A stretch of 64,000 bases of DNA, taken from Aphis gossypii. Lineage: Eukaryota > Arthropoda > Insecta > Hemiptera > Aphididae. Location of the stretch: assembly GCF_020184175.1 (NCBI RefSeq), contig NC_065530.1:77477260-77541259 (forward strand). The letters are read 5' to 3'. The notes beneath the pieces were generated by a model. That model saw only the letters and a list, made by a program, of their open reading frames with translations. It was not told where the DNA came from and did no database searches. A program made the translations under genes and the position numbers. This document shows, one piece after another, positions 28,200-38,070 of this stretch (within the stretch, counting starts at the first letter, position 1; every line of letters starts with the position of its first letter).

Positions 28200-29237
28200 T
28201 TTTATATATTGTATTATATTGTTTTGATCAAATAACATAATTTCTTAACTTTATACAAAATATCATTCCGAAACAATAATATTTATATATCATGACTAGA
28301 ATGTAATATATATATATATATAGGTTATATATTGCTTATATTATATAATATTTAAGTTTATATAGAAATAATGTAAGCTAAAATATTTAACTATAAAACT
28401 TGGTACACAATGAAGCAAAAGAAAATGTTTAAAAAATCACAGTAAGGTACATTATATGCGGGTAATATAACCTGAGACATTTCGGCTGTGACACCGTGAC
28501 TAGTCACATAAAAAAAAAAAAAAACAAACAAATTGAGCAAAAAATTTAAAACAGAACACAAAAACATATTAATACACAAATGTAAGTAGCAAAATATAAA
28601 ATAATAATAATAAATAAATAAATGGCTGTCAACATTTTTGATTTTACTACACTAAACAAACTTTGCTCAACTCAAAGTGTTGTACACAAGGTTTTTTTTA
28701 AAATAAATCATATAAATTATGTTGTAATATAATATAATATATCTATAATAATATACTCACTTTCTTAATGATAAGAATTTAGCGAGTAGATTCACCAGTT
28801 AATAGACAAATAAGGAACTGGTTACCAGTTAAGTTTCATGTTCATGTTTGATAAACATTCCCATAAAATATTAATATTATACTATAATTGGATCTGAATT
28901 GCTAGTTGCAATTGCAAAACTGTTCAACACATATAACAATAATGAAATGTGCATCAAGTAAAAAAAAAATTAACAGAAAATAATTAAAAAATAATTTTCA
29001 GCGAAATGAATAGTAACTAGATCTGTCATACAATTAATTAGGTATAATGTGTTAACATTGTTTTTCATAATTTAATATTATATTATTATGTATAAATTGT
29101 CTTTTTAAATTGCTAAATTAAATATTATATATCGAACATGATTTAATAATTTATGTTATAACGTTCTAATTAAACAGTGTAGTTCACTCACTGTTTTTGG
29201 GAACAGATTCTTTACGTCTCTGTCCACACAGTAGTTG
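28200..29237. other. Intergenic region between Gasp and hemipterous 3' ends
   Basis: AT-rich sequence with a (TA)n run at about 28305-28322. I see no coding exon. It should contain the 3'UTR of hemipterous on the minus strand, but I cannot pick its cleavage site with confidence. Confidence 0.5.
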
Positions 29238-31901
29238 TCATATATCGTTAAACTGGCAAACGACACGTCTACGTGGTTGAGGTGTATATCTTCGATCTTT
29301 TTCATCCAATTTTGGTTGACCAAATAATCGTTGTTGGTAAAATGTGTGTAGAGGGGAAGATCCACTTTCTGATAGGCGACGTGGCGGTGGAGTTGGTGGA
29401 ACAGGAGAAACGTATCGTCTAGATAAGGCTGGAGAACCTTCAAAAGTCTTACGCACGGGTGCCGGAGAGGCAGGACACACCTCACGTCTTGTAACTAAAG
29501 GCGATGAAATTACTGGTGTGTTTTGGTTTCGTGGTGGAGGACTAGGAGGAGTTTTGCTCCATGGAGCAAATTTGAGGTAGGTAGAAATCAGACTCTTCCT
29601 TGGACTAGGTTTCGGTGAATCTGAGGGATTAATTTCTCTAGGAGTATTTCGTTCAAACCGACTTGGAGATACAGAAGATGACCTAAAAAAAATAAATATG
29701 AAGTTAGGTTTACTTTGAAAAATGTGAAATCAAAATTGTTTTAATTTTTCATAAACAATTTCAACTTATCAATAAATTTCAGTATTCTCACCTAGAATGG
29801 TGTTGGTTTTGTTGATGATAAAACCGTTGCAGTACTAATGGACTAGTATTTGCAGAAACATTGCCCCCGTTTGTCAACTGTCCCGTCAATTGTTTGTACG
29901 GTGACAACAACACTGAAGGAGGCACTTCCATACTTGGAAAACGTTTCACAGGTTTTGGAGAGTCAATTACCATATTTCTAAACATAGTAAAAACCAAACA
30001 CACATTTATTAATGGTATAAACATTAAACTACTTTAACTAACCCATTAATTTTGTTTTTATCAATTAAACTCAAAGAAGGAATTTGATTATCTGACATCT
30101 TACGGACACTAATAGGAACGTTTTCTACAGCCGGTTTTGCTGTTCTGTAAATTTTATAATTTATTAATGACAATTGTTTTTATTTATTGATTGAAACATC
30201 AGTTACACAATTAAAATATTAGCAACAAGTCATAAACCATAAATATAGCTAAAATTACTTGGGTATTATATTTTGACTTGTAGCTTCAGCATACCATTCA
30301 GCAACATTCACTGTTTTAATCATATATTTTTGTAAAAATGGGTGTTCTAATAATTGTTTGTATTTTGGTCGTACTTTGTAATCCTTAATCAAACTAAAAA
30401 TATATATATATTTAAATACAAAAATAAAAAAATTATACAAATTATTTAGTATATTTTCTAAATACTCACCAACTAGATACAAAATTTCTAAATTCTAAGG
30501 TGAACTCTTGATCTTGAGGAAGTGAAGGAGGATCATCATTTAAAACCCGACTCAACACTTCAAAATCACATTTACAATCACGATACGGAAACACCCCCGT
30601 AGCCAATTCAACTAATGTAATTCCCAAACTCCAAATATCAGATCGTATATCATAATCCAGTTGCCTGGGTTCAATTCTTTCAGGCTGAAAACCCAACATT
30701 AAATTAAAACAAAAAAATAAATAAATAAATAATTAATTTTGATTTGATTTTACATCTAAATTAAGAAATACATACAGCCATGTAAGCAGCACATCCAGCA
30801 TTTTTAGTACGTGCTTTAGAATCAACTAATCTACCAGAAATACCAAAGTCACATAGTTTTACATTTCCTTTTTCGTCCAGCAAAATATTTGATGGTTTAA
30901 CATCTCTATGTATAACATCATGAGACTCTTTTAAATAGCTCAATGCTTTTACAGTCTACAACATAAATTTTGCATTATTTACATTATTTAATTTTGAAGA
31001 TTTCTTATACTTACATGTAAAGCAACTTTCCCAAGTACGTCTTCTGGAATTGGTGCCTTAAGTCTTCTCAAAAGACGATCAAAACAAGTAGCCATCAATT
31101 CCATGCATATACACACATCTGATTCAGTAATAAATGCACCCAAACATTTAACAATATAAGGACAGTCATGAGACTTGAGTACCACTTCAAGATCAGTAGT
31201 AATACGTTTATTTTCTTCACTATTTCCAGACCTTCGCATTTGCTATAATATATGAATAAAAAAGTTTATAATTAATAAACAAATTAATCAATTTAGAAAA
31301 GTACAACTCACTTTAACAGCTATTTCAGTATTGCTGGGTTTGTGCAACATTCTTACCACATGACCACATGTACCACTTCCTAATTCTCCAAGATGCTCTA
31401 AATCTTTCAACTCAGTTTTATATTTCTAAGCATTAAAAACAAATTGATTAAATAACAATTAACTTAAAATTTCTTAACATAAAATACTGTACTAACGATT
31501 CCATTGATAGTCAGTAAACCACTCATTTTCATGATCTGTTTCATCTTGACTTCGACTTCAGAAGTATCCTCAACCCGAGGCTGCATCAGTACGCTTACTG
31601 GTAGGTCAATATGCTTACGAGTCCTAGTTGGCGTTCCCATGTCACCAACTAAAATTAATAGAGAACAAATTATAATGAAGCCATCAAGGTCATGATGGTA
31701 TTCTTTTCAGCAGGTATGTTATACTATAAGTACAGAAAAAAATACAAAACTGGGCGTATACTCACGTTGTTTGGGTCGTCTCCCCGATCCCTGTCTGGGA
31801 CTGGAGAGTGATGGAGGAGGCATCTCCTCAACAGTATCGCTGTCCGCCTTCAAACGGGCTTGTAAATTCAAAATTTTGTTCTCCAGAAACGAAGTGGTCA
31901 T
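29238..31901 (-). CDS. hep: Hemipterous / MAP2K7 (JNK kinase)
   Basis: Dual-specificity MAP kinase kinase that phosphorylates JNK; in insects it drives epithelial closure, stress and wound responses. Exons in order of transcription: 31901-31766, 31648-31497, 31425-31312, 31242-31015, 30955-30776, 30684-30470, 30393-30259, 30144-30043, 29977-29792, 29682-29238. All are GT-AG and in frame, giving 630 aa. Visible motifs: glycine loop GELGSGTCGHV (109-119), Lys134 in AVK, HRDVKPSN (226-233), DFG (246-248), and the activation loop S256-K-A-R-T260 carrying both phospho-sites, followed by NAGCAAYMAPER. The run QMRRSGN, EENKRI and VVLKSHDCPYIV is diagnostic for MKK7 rather than MKK4. VNVAEWY after the kinase fold fits the DVD docking region. 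The C-terminal ~230 residues are Ser/Pro-rich with many SP and PPTPP motifs, as in the long insect hep proteins. The start at 31901 (MTTSFLENKILNLQ) matches the MKK7 N-terminus; an in-frame upstream ATG at 31988 is less likely. Confidence 0.93.
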
Positions 31902-32528
31902 TTTCGAACAAGTCCGGTTGAACGTGTTTTCATCAATTAAACTCAAATCACTGACGATGCACAACACGACCCCAAACTCATGGTACAATTATCACAGACT
32001 TAAGGATTAAAAACTATTTTTAAACACCGTTTTCGGGGAAAATTTATCAATTATTAAATTTGATGTTATTTTTATTGGCAGCAAAATCGTCCGTCAATGT
32101 TATTCTTATCACGAACCCTTGACAGGTCTATACAGTAGGACCGGTGTTTTAAAAACGAAAAAATCAATATGATTTCAGCATAGCCAACCTACTCCAGGGA
32201 CCTTATCACCGCCGCTGTACTATGATAATACACGTACGCGAATGATAACGTAAGATGAAAAACAAAGACGATTTTATATAAATGTGGCTGTTTGGTGCTT
32301 GTTTAGGACGATTTTGTCGACGTTCGTTTAACTCCGCCCGACTACTGTCGTAAACAACCTCACTGAAGTTTCTCAATAAATGGGTAAATTATATTGTTAT
32401 TTTGTTTAAAATATATTCAAGGTCGATTGAAAATTACATTTAAACTTACTTAATTTACGTCTTAATAATTTTATTACACGATACAATAATGACAATTTTT
32501 CAGGTATATTGTTTCTAAGACACATACG
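31902..32528. promoter_or_regulatory. Divergent promoter region of hep and the ARF gene
   Basis: The two start codons face away from each other across 627 bp, so this stretch holds both 5'UTRs and both promoters. I see no convincing TATA box in the middle. For the ARF gene the sequence shows a likely 5'UTR intron at 32384-32503 (donor GTAAAT, acceptor TTTTTCAG), leaving a 25-nt leader segment before the ATG at 32529. Confidence 0.5.
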
Positions 32529-33068
32529 ATGGGCTTAACATTGTCAACAGTTTTCACCCGTTTGTTCGGTAAAAAGCAAATGCGCATACTGATGGTTGGT
32601 TTGGATGCAGCCGGTAAAACTACCATACTTTACAAGCTAAAACTCGGTGAAATCATCACAACCATACCAACAATAGGATTCAATGTTGAGACTGTTGAAT
32701 ACAAAAATATTGCATTCACAGTTTGGGATGTGGGTGGCCAAGATAAAATCCGTCCTTTGTGGCGGCACTACTTCCAAAACACCCAGGGACTGATATTTGT
32801 TGTAGATTCTAACGATCGAGAAAGAGTAGCAGAAGCAGAACGAGAGCTACACAATATGTTGCAAGAAGACGACCTCAGAGATGCTGTTTTGTTAGTATTT
32901 GCGAACAAACAAGATCTTCCTAACGCAATGAATGTATCAGATCTCACAAATAAACTTGGACTGAATCAACTGAGCCAGAGGAAGTGGTATATTCAATCTA
33001 CGTGTGCAACTCAAGGCAATGGTTTATATGAAGGATTGGATTGGCTGTCAAATGAACTAGCCAAATAA
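32529..33068 (+). CDS. Arf102F: ADP-ribosylation factor, class II (Arf4 / Arf102F type)
   Basis: Small GTPase that recruits coat proteins and lipid-modifying enzymes to Golgi and related membranes. The 179-aa frame is uninterrupted and has the usual ARF length. Gly2 (MGLTLS) is the myristoylation site. GLDAAGKT (24-31) is the P-loop, TTIPTIGFN contains switch I, WDVGGQDKIRPLW is switch II, NKQD binds the guanine, and STCATQG is the G5 loop. The start MGLTLSTVFTRLFGKKQM and the phrase LHNMLQEDDLRDAVLLVFANKQDLPNAM fit insect Arf102F (vertebrate ARF4/5) better than Arf79F/ARF1. The coding region has no intron, but a 120-nt intron is probable in the 5'UTR. Function and family are firm; the assignment to class II is strong. 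Confidence 0.93.
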   Translation: MGLTLSTVFTRLFGKKQMRILMVGLDAAGKTTILYKLKLGEIITTIPTIGFNVETVEYKNIAFTVWDVGGQDKIRPLWRHYFQNTQGLIFVVDSNDRERVAEAERELHNMLQEDDLRDAVLLVFANKQDLPNAMNVSDLTNKLGLNQLSQRKWYIQSTCATQGNGLYEGLDWLSNELAK

Positions 33069-33232
33069 AATACAGCACGTTGTGCCAACTGTAACATCCT
33101 TTAATTATTCGTTAAGATTAATTCATTTATAGGTTTGATCTTAAGAATTTTAAATATTTTATTATTATTTATTCATTTCCTTGTTTCGAAGGATATTATT
33201 TTAATATTGGGATAATATATAGTACAGCATTT

Positions 33233-33238
33233 AATAAA
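33233..33238 (+). terminator. Poly(A) signal of the ARF gene
   Basis: AATAAA lies about 165 nt after the ARF stop codon. A second AATAAA near 33422 could serve a longer transcript. Confidence 0.45.
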
Positions 33239-33299
33239 TAAGTATAAATCATATGAATGGTGTAAAATGTTAACATGTAAAAATTATAACACTAAAACA

Positions 33300-34110
33300 A
33301 AAAAATATTAAAACATGAGAAATTGTGTTGTCATTTTATTGATGTTACTTGTTATGTAATGTTTTTTATTTTTTTTTTTTTTTCATTCAATTTCTCATGC
33401 ATGGATTATATTGTTACAAACAATAAATATAATGAATAATGACATATAATATCAATAATTTAATTATTGGATTCAATTCAAATAAAATAATTTAAACTAT
33501 CATTTAATGAGTGGTTAAATTGTTTTTGAGAAGTTGGTTATTGGTTATAATTATACACCATAATTTATTATTTTATGATTTATCGAAATAAACTGCCAAC
33601 ATTTGTACGAAATAAACTTATTATTATTTATTTATTTTTAATTTCATAATAACACGACAGAAGACCAATTTATTTTTCAATATTTACGTTTGAAATCGAC
33701 TTGCACCGATACGAATTAACAAACAAGACAATTATTATTTTATGCGCTAGTCATATTCTTATATCTATGCACTATGTACCCAAACAGATAGCATCGTTCG
33801 TAATTTGTAAATACATAATTGAAATATTACTATTATAAATGTATTATGTACACAATACGATGTGTAAAAAGGAGATACGAAAAATTTAACTTTGAACGTA
33901 TCAAAACGTCGTAATTTCACCCTAGGGTTGTTCGTTAACCCGTTCAGATCCGCTGAGGTATTGGAAATCGCAAATAAATAAAATCTGAACGTTCCGGAAG
34001 GGCCGTCGAAAAGAGGAAATCGGTTTTCAGCACAACATCGTGCACCTTCGAACGTCAGTCTTAAATCTTTTTATCGACGTTTTATTATTCAAACTCCAGA
34101 GTCTATAGCA
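33300..34110. other. Intergenic region, no gene seen
   Basis: AT-rich sequence after the ARF gene, with a poly-T run near 33367-33382. From about 33890 GC content rises towards the candidate promoter at 34120. No exon-like block is seen. Confidence 0.5.
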
Positions 34111-34119
34111 GTCGTATCG

Positions 34120-34153
34120 TATAAATTTTCGTATCGGCGAATAGTTTATCAGT
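34120..34153 (+). promoter_or_regulatory. Orphan TATA-Inr core promoter
   Basis: TATAAAT at 34120-34126 and TCAGT at 34149-34153 are separated by exactly the distance expected (T of TATA to A of Inr is 31 bp). Both elements match arthropod consensus well. An ATG follows at 34191. No recognised gene starts here, so the promoter is a prediction only. Confidence 0.4.
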
Positions 34154-34190
34154 GTGTCATATAATAATATAACAGACGTGTTTTACAATT

Positions 34191-34409
34191 ATGGTCTCAA
34201 GGCGTGTCCCGGTCGTCGCCTTATTGGTTACGACGCTTATTAATAATAATAATCACATTATGACATACTCACGAGCGGTTACAACAGCAACAGTCTGGTA
34301 TAATAATTGTCTTCTCCTTCGGACGATCGATTTTCCGATCACATTTTCCATGCCTAAAGTTATGACGGTAATGAAACACCGCCAAATGCTAGGAGCTAGG
34401 TTTTCCTAA
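34191..34409 (+). CDS. Candidate first coding exon behind the orphan promoter; unrecognised
   Basis: A frame of 72 codons begins 40 nt after the predicted transcription start. Its N-terminus (MVSRRVPVVALLVTTLI) has the basic-then-hydrophobic pattern of a signal peptide. The rest is not recognisable, and translation may leave the frame at an internal donor such as GTAATG near 34367. It could be the first exon of a secreted protein, a short-lived lineage-specific gene, or chance. I could not find a convincing second exon downstream. Confidence 0.2.
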   Translation: MVSRRVPVVALLVTTLINNNNHIMTYSRAVTTATVWYNNCLLLRTIDFPITFSMPKVMTVMKHRQMLGARFS

Positions 34410-36889
34410 ATAGAAGACAACATTTAATCATTTCTATCTATGCGATATATGAGTAAGTATGTAAAGTATGTTACAGTATAAAAATGCTCATATCTCGTTT
34501 TAAAATTTAAATATTGAACAAACAGAAATTGAAAATGTTCAGTGTTGTTTGCAGCAAATGCGAGCGTGGTCGCGTTTTCAATGTTCTAAAGGGATATGGT
34601 AACTGAGACCCAAAGTAGAAAATCCCATCTATATGATATACCAAGTCTCAAAAATACCACTGGTAAATAATTATTTTTTCGGTTAATATCTTTTTCTAAT
34701 AGAAGTAGAAACCCCGATCGGCGGGCGGTGACAATGATCAACCATGAACGGGGTTGTAGATAGGCCACTAAAGGTACGATTTACACCATCGCGATAACTA
34801 GGTCCTGCAATTTTCTAGTGAAACCTATATTATTACAGTTGAAGTAATAATGAGCTAAATAACTGACCATTTGTAAAATGTGTAAAAGTATACCTGCTTA
34901 ATTGACACCTTTGAAATCTTGATTCTTTGCTAGAAAGTGATGTATTGAAATCGACGAGTTGTCCAACACCGAAATTAGTGTACAGAATTGAACAAAACAA
35001 TCTATAGTACAGATATGAATATTTATCGAATTGTGATACTGTTGAAGCCAATCCCCTTCAGTACGTATTTCTAAAAAAAATTAAACCTAAACAAGTGACT
35101 GTAGTTAGAGGTATGAACCAATTATCTATACTGTATTACTATAAAGTATAAATAAACTACACCTAATAATACAAATTATAGGTACCATGGTATGATATTA
35201 GGTATGACTACGAGTCTCACGTCCAAGTATTTGGAACCCGTGTCATGGTACTTAGAACGAAGTGAAATAAAATAGCTGAACTTCGTATTTTATACCGACG
35301 ACGATCAATATTCATAAATCATAATGTATTAATGGTTTTGTCACAATACACAGTCATAGTTAAAAATTAAATATTCTATTGTTGTAAAAGTTTCTTAAAT
35401 TATGAATTAGGTATAACGTTCTGTGCGTAGTTTTATTTTTTGCCGAATCATTACAATTTAATTTAACATATATTATAGGTATGTAATTCTTAACAGTGTT
35501 AACTACTCATAAATTGATCCAGGGGAAAAATTGTTGAACTTAAAATCAGTGTATAATCGAGCAGTTACTTTTTTATCTATGATCATAACTGCTTCCTACC
35601 ACGACCACGAACATATGGACACCTCATTTCAAAACTGCAACAGCCATCAACTTTAAAAAACAATTATTTAGGAATAATGGCCCGTCATTTATTTGGGAGA
35701 CTTACCTACAATTTATCTGAGTAGAGCATGTATCATTTGGGAGAGAAATTAACTGATCATTCAGGTAAATTTATAAATTATTAAATTATATGGAAGTAAT
35801 ATACCTATTACCTATCTATAAAACAATTTTTATAATATTTTCTACTAGGTACTAAATATTATTATTTTATCGTTTTGGCTTTGGTGATAATTATTTTAAA
35901 CAAAAAATCAACATACTACGTAACAGTATTAAATAAAAACAAGAATACTTATACATTAAAATTTAAAATCATAGGAAGAATATCAAATCGGAAAATTAAC
36001 AACAATCGATTATGTTAAACAAATTTTGTATGAGATAACATAGAGGTACTAATAAAAAAATTTAGTTAAGAAAATAAGTATAATATAGGTAATAAATTAA
36101 ATGACAATTAATATGTTTAACACATTTTTAACTGCTCCAGTTAGAGTTCACCTAACACCAAGTGTCCAAGTATCTAAAAATGAGAAGGAACAAGTATTAG
36201 TCTGTATACATTTCATAAATATATATTTATTTATAAACTCGCCCAAATGATATTATGTTATTTTGAGTCATTCACCCAAATTAAAGACCAAACTTGGAAT
36301 GAGCTTATAACTATATAAATGTATAATTATAATATACAGTCAAAATTTAACAATAATATCTTTATTTTTAAATAAATATTGCATTTAGTATAGGTAATGT
36401 AGACAACTCGATTTCTTAATTTTAATTTTAATTTAAAAAAAATTCTTCGCAGTTTTGAACTGAGGTGTGAATTATATTAGAATATTAAACAGTAACTGAC
36501 GAATTACGATTTCAAAAACAATGTTTTCTAGGTCGATAAACCTCATAATGAATCGCTGAATTGTTTTTTTCTCATAGACAAAACACATTTACACGACTTT
36601 TTATTACCTATTTATATAGGTAGATAATAGATTTTATTCTATGGCTTTTTAACACAAGACTGTATTTTTTTTTTGTATTCTGATAAGCCAACTACCAGCT
36701 TGCTATTGATAACAAGTAAAAACAAAATATAAACTTGCTCCGTCTGCAGTTTACTCTCGTCATTGATCATTGGATGTATCCAAAAAATACCCTAAACCAT
36801 AATTTACATCGATTCTGAATCATTTTTAATTTCTATAATATCAAGTTTGATCATCACTCTTATACATTTTAAATCGCCTAACACGCATC
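34410..36889. other. Intergenic region upstream of INTS12
   Basis: AT-rich sequence with no coding block recognised. A weak inverted repeat at 35731-36252 is listed separately. The INTS12 promoter must lie near the right end, where I see no TATA box. Confidence 0.5.
35731..36252. repeat. Weak inverted repeat, possible MITE remnant
   Basis: TATCATTTGGG at 35731-35741 has its exact reverse complement at 36242-36252. Both neighbourhoods carry further related TTTGGGAGA/TTTGGGTGA words in matching orientation (near 35691 and 36280). The arms are otherwise diverged and no target-site duplication is evident. Confidence 0.3.
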
Positions 36890-37984
36890 ATGGAGGCCTC
36901 TATAGAATTTGAACCGTTCATGAAGACCGGTTTTAAACTCTTACGTCGCACCAAAGATTCAAATTCTGTTAAACAATTGTTTAAACATTTCGAAGACTCT
37001 ATACAGGAGTTGTACGGTAATAGTCGGCGACCAACAAACGCTGCCAAAAAAATACCTGTTCCTACCGCTTTGCTATCAAAAGATCTGGGTATTGGTATTG
37101 ATCCAGTGGATGTAAGTGAAAATAATTTCTATAATACATTAACAGCACAATAAACATTTAAAAACGTTCCAGTTAGATGACGAGTCGAGCAGTTCGAGTT
37201 CTTCTTCCAGTCCAATAGCAACAACATCCAAATCCATTATAGAAGTGAACTCTTCTCCGCCACCCACTATAACATTGGAACAGGCCAAATCTGATCCTGT
37301 CATAAATATTGACTCAGATTCTGAATCAGAAACAGAAAAGGTAGAACCTTATTCCTGTTGTACTTGCAAGTATGTGAAAAACAATTATAATCACTCTGAA
37401 ACGGTCAGTAATTAATTTTTTTTTTTCGTTTTTTAGTGAAAGTTTTGTTTTAATGGGAAACAGTTTGGTAGAATGTTTAGAATGCCATTCTATGTACCAT
37501 CAGAACTGTCATAACCCACCAATAATTGACATAAACTTAAACGACCCTCGAATTGTCTGGTACTGTATCAATTGTAGACAGAAAGACTCTCAGAAAACTG
37601 TAAGTATAATAGTCTCATGTTTAAATTCTTGCCTTTGTAGAATTAATTTTTTCTTATTGCATATAAAGGATTCGCGTTCATCGGGAAAAGAAAGCAAGAA
37701 AAGCTCTTCCAAAAATTCTGGATCTAAAGCGGAAAAATTATCCGGTAGTAAAAATTCACAAGGTAAATTTCATAAATATTTGTGAATTATGTACAAAAAA
37801 ATAATAATAAATAATATGTCTTTTTATAGGAGGCAAATCAAGTTCTAGTAAATCTAAATCATCTTCTGCTAATAGCAGTCCTAAACATTACCCTCCCACT
37901 TCAAGTACTATGATGTCTGTTATGGAAAAGAGAGTTCAAATGATGAAAAAGAAAGCAGCTAAAAAAACTGAGAAAAAGAAATAA
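36890..37984 (+). CDS. IntS12: Integrator complex subunit 12 (PHD finger protein)
   Basis: Subunit of the nuclear Integrator complex, which cleaves snRNA 3' ends and attenuates paused RNA polymerase II. Exons: 36890-37111, 37173-37369, 37437-37599, 37669-37762, 37830-37984. All are GT-AG and in frame, giving 276 aa, shorter than the human protein (about 460). The N-terminal segment FEPFMKTGFKLLRRTKDSNS resembles the short INTS1-binding helix of INTS12. A Ser-rich linker and an acidic DSDSESETE stretch follow. The PHD zinc finger shows all eight ligands: CCTC, VECLEC, MYHQNC and WYCINC (C4HC3). The tail is rich in Ser and Lys and ends MEKRVQMMKKKAAKKTEKKK, matching the MKRLQMVKKKAAQKK end typical of INTS12. 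Introns are only 61-69 nt. Its stop codon is 86 bp from the stop of the convergent EFL1 gene, so the 3'UTRs probably overlap. Confidence 0.9.
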
Positions 37985-38070
37985 AAACATAACATTTGAT
38001 ATTATATTTATAGAAAAAAAAATACTGTACATTTTTTTTTTTTAAACATTATTTTAATAAATAACATTGT

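Noticed and set aside
31902..31988. Upstream in-frame ATG for hep at 31988
   Set aside because: The extra 29 residues do not resemble MKK7 N-termini, whereas MTTSFLENKILNLQARLK does; the downstream ATG at 31901 was chosen.
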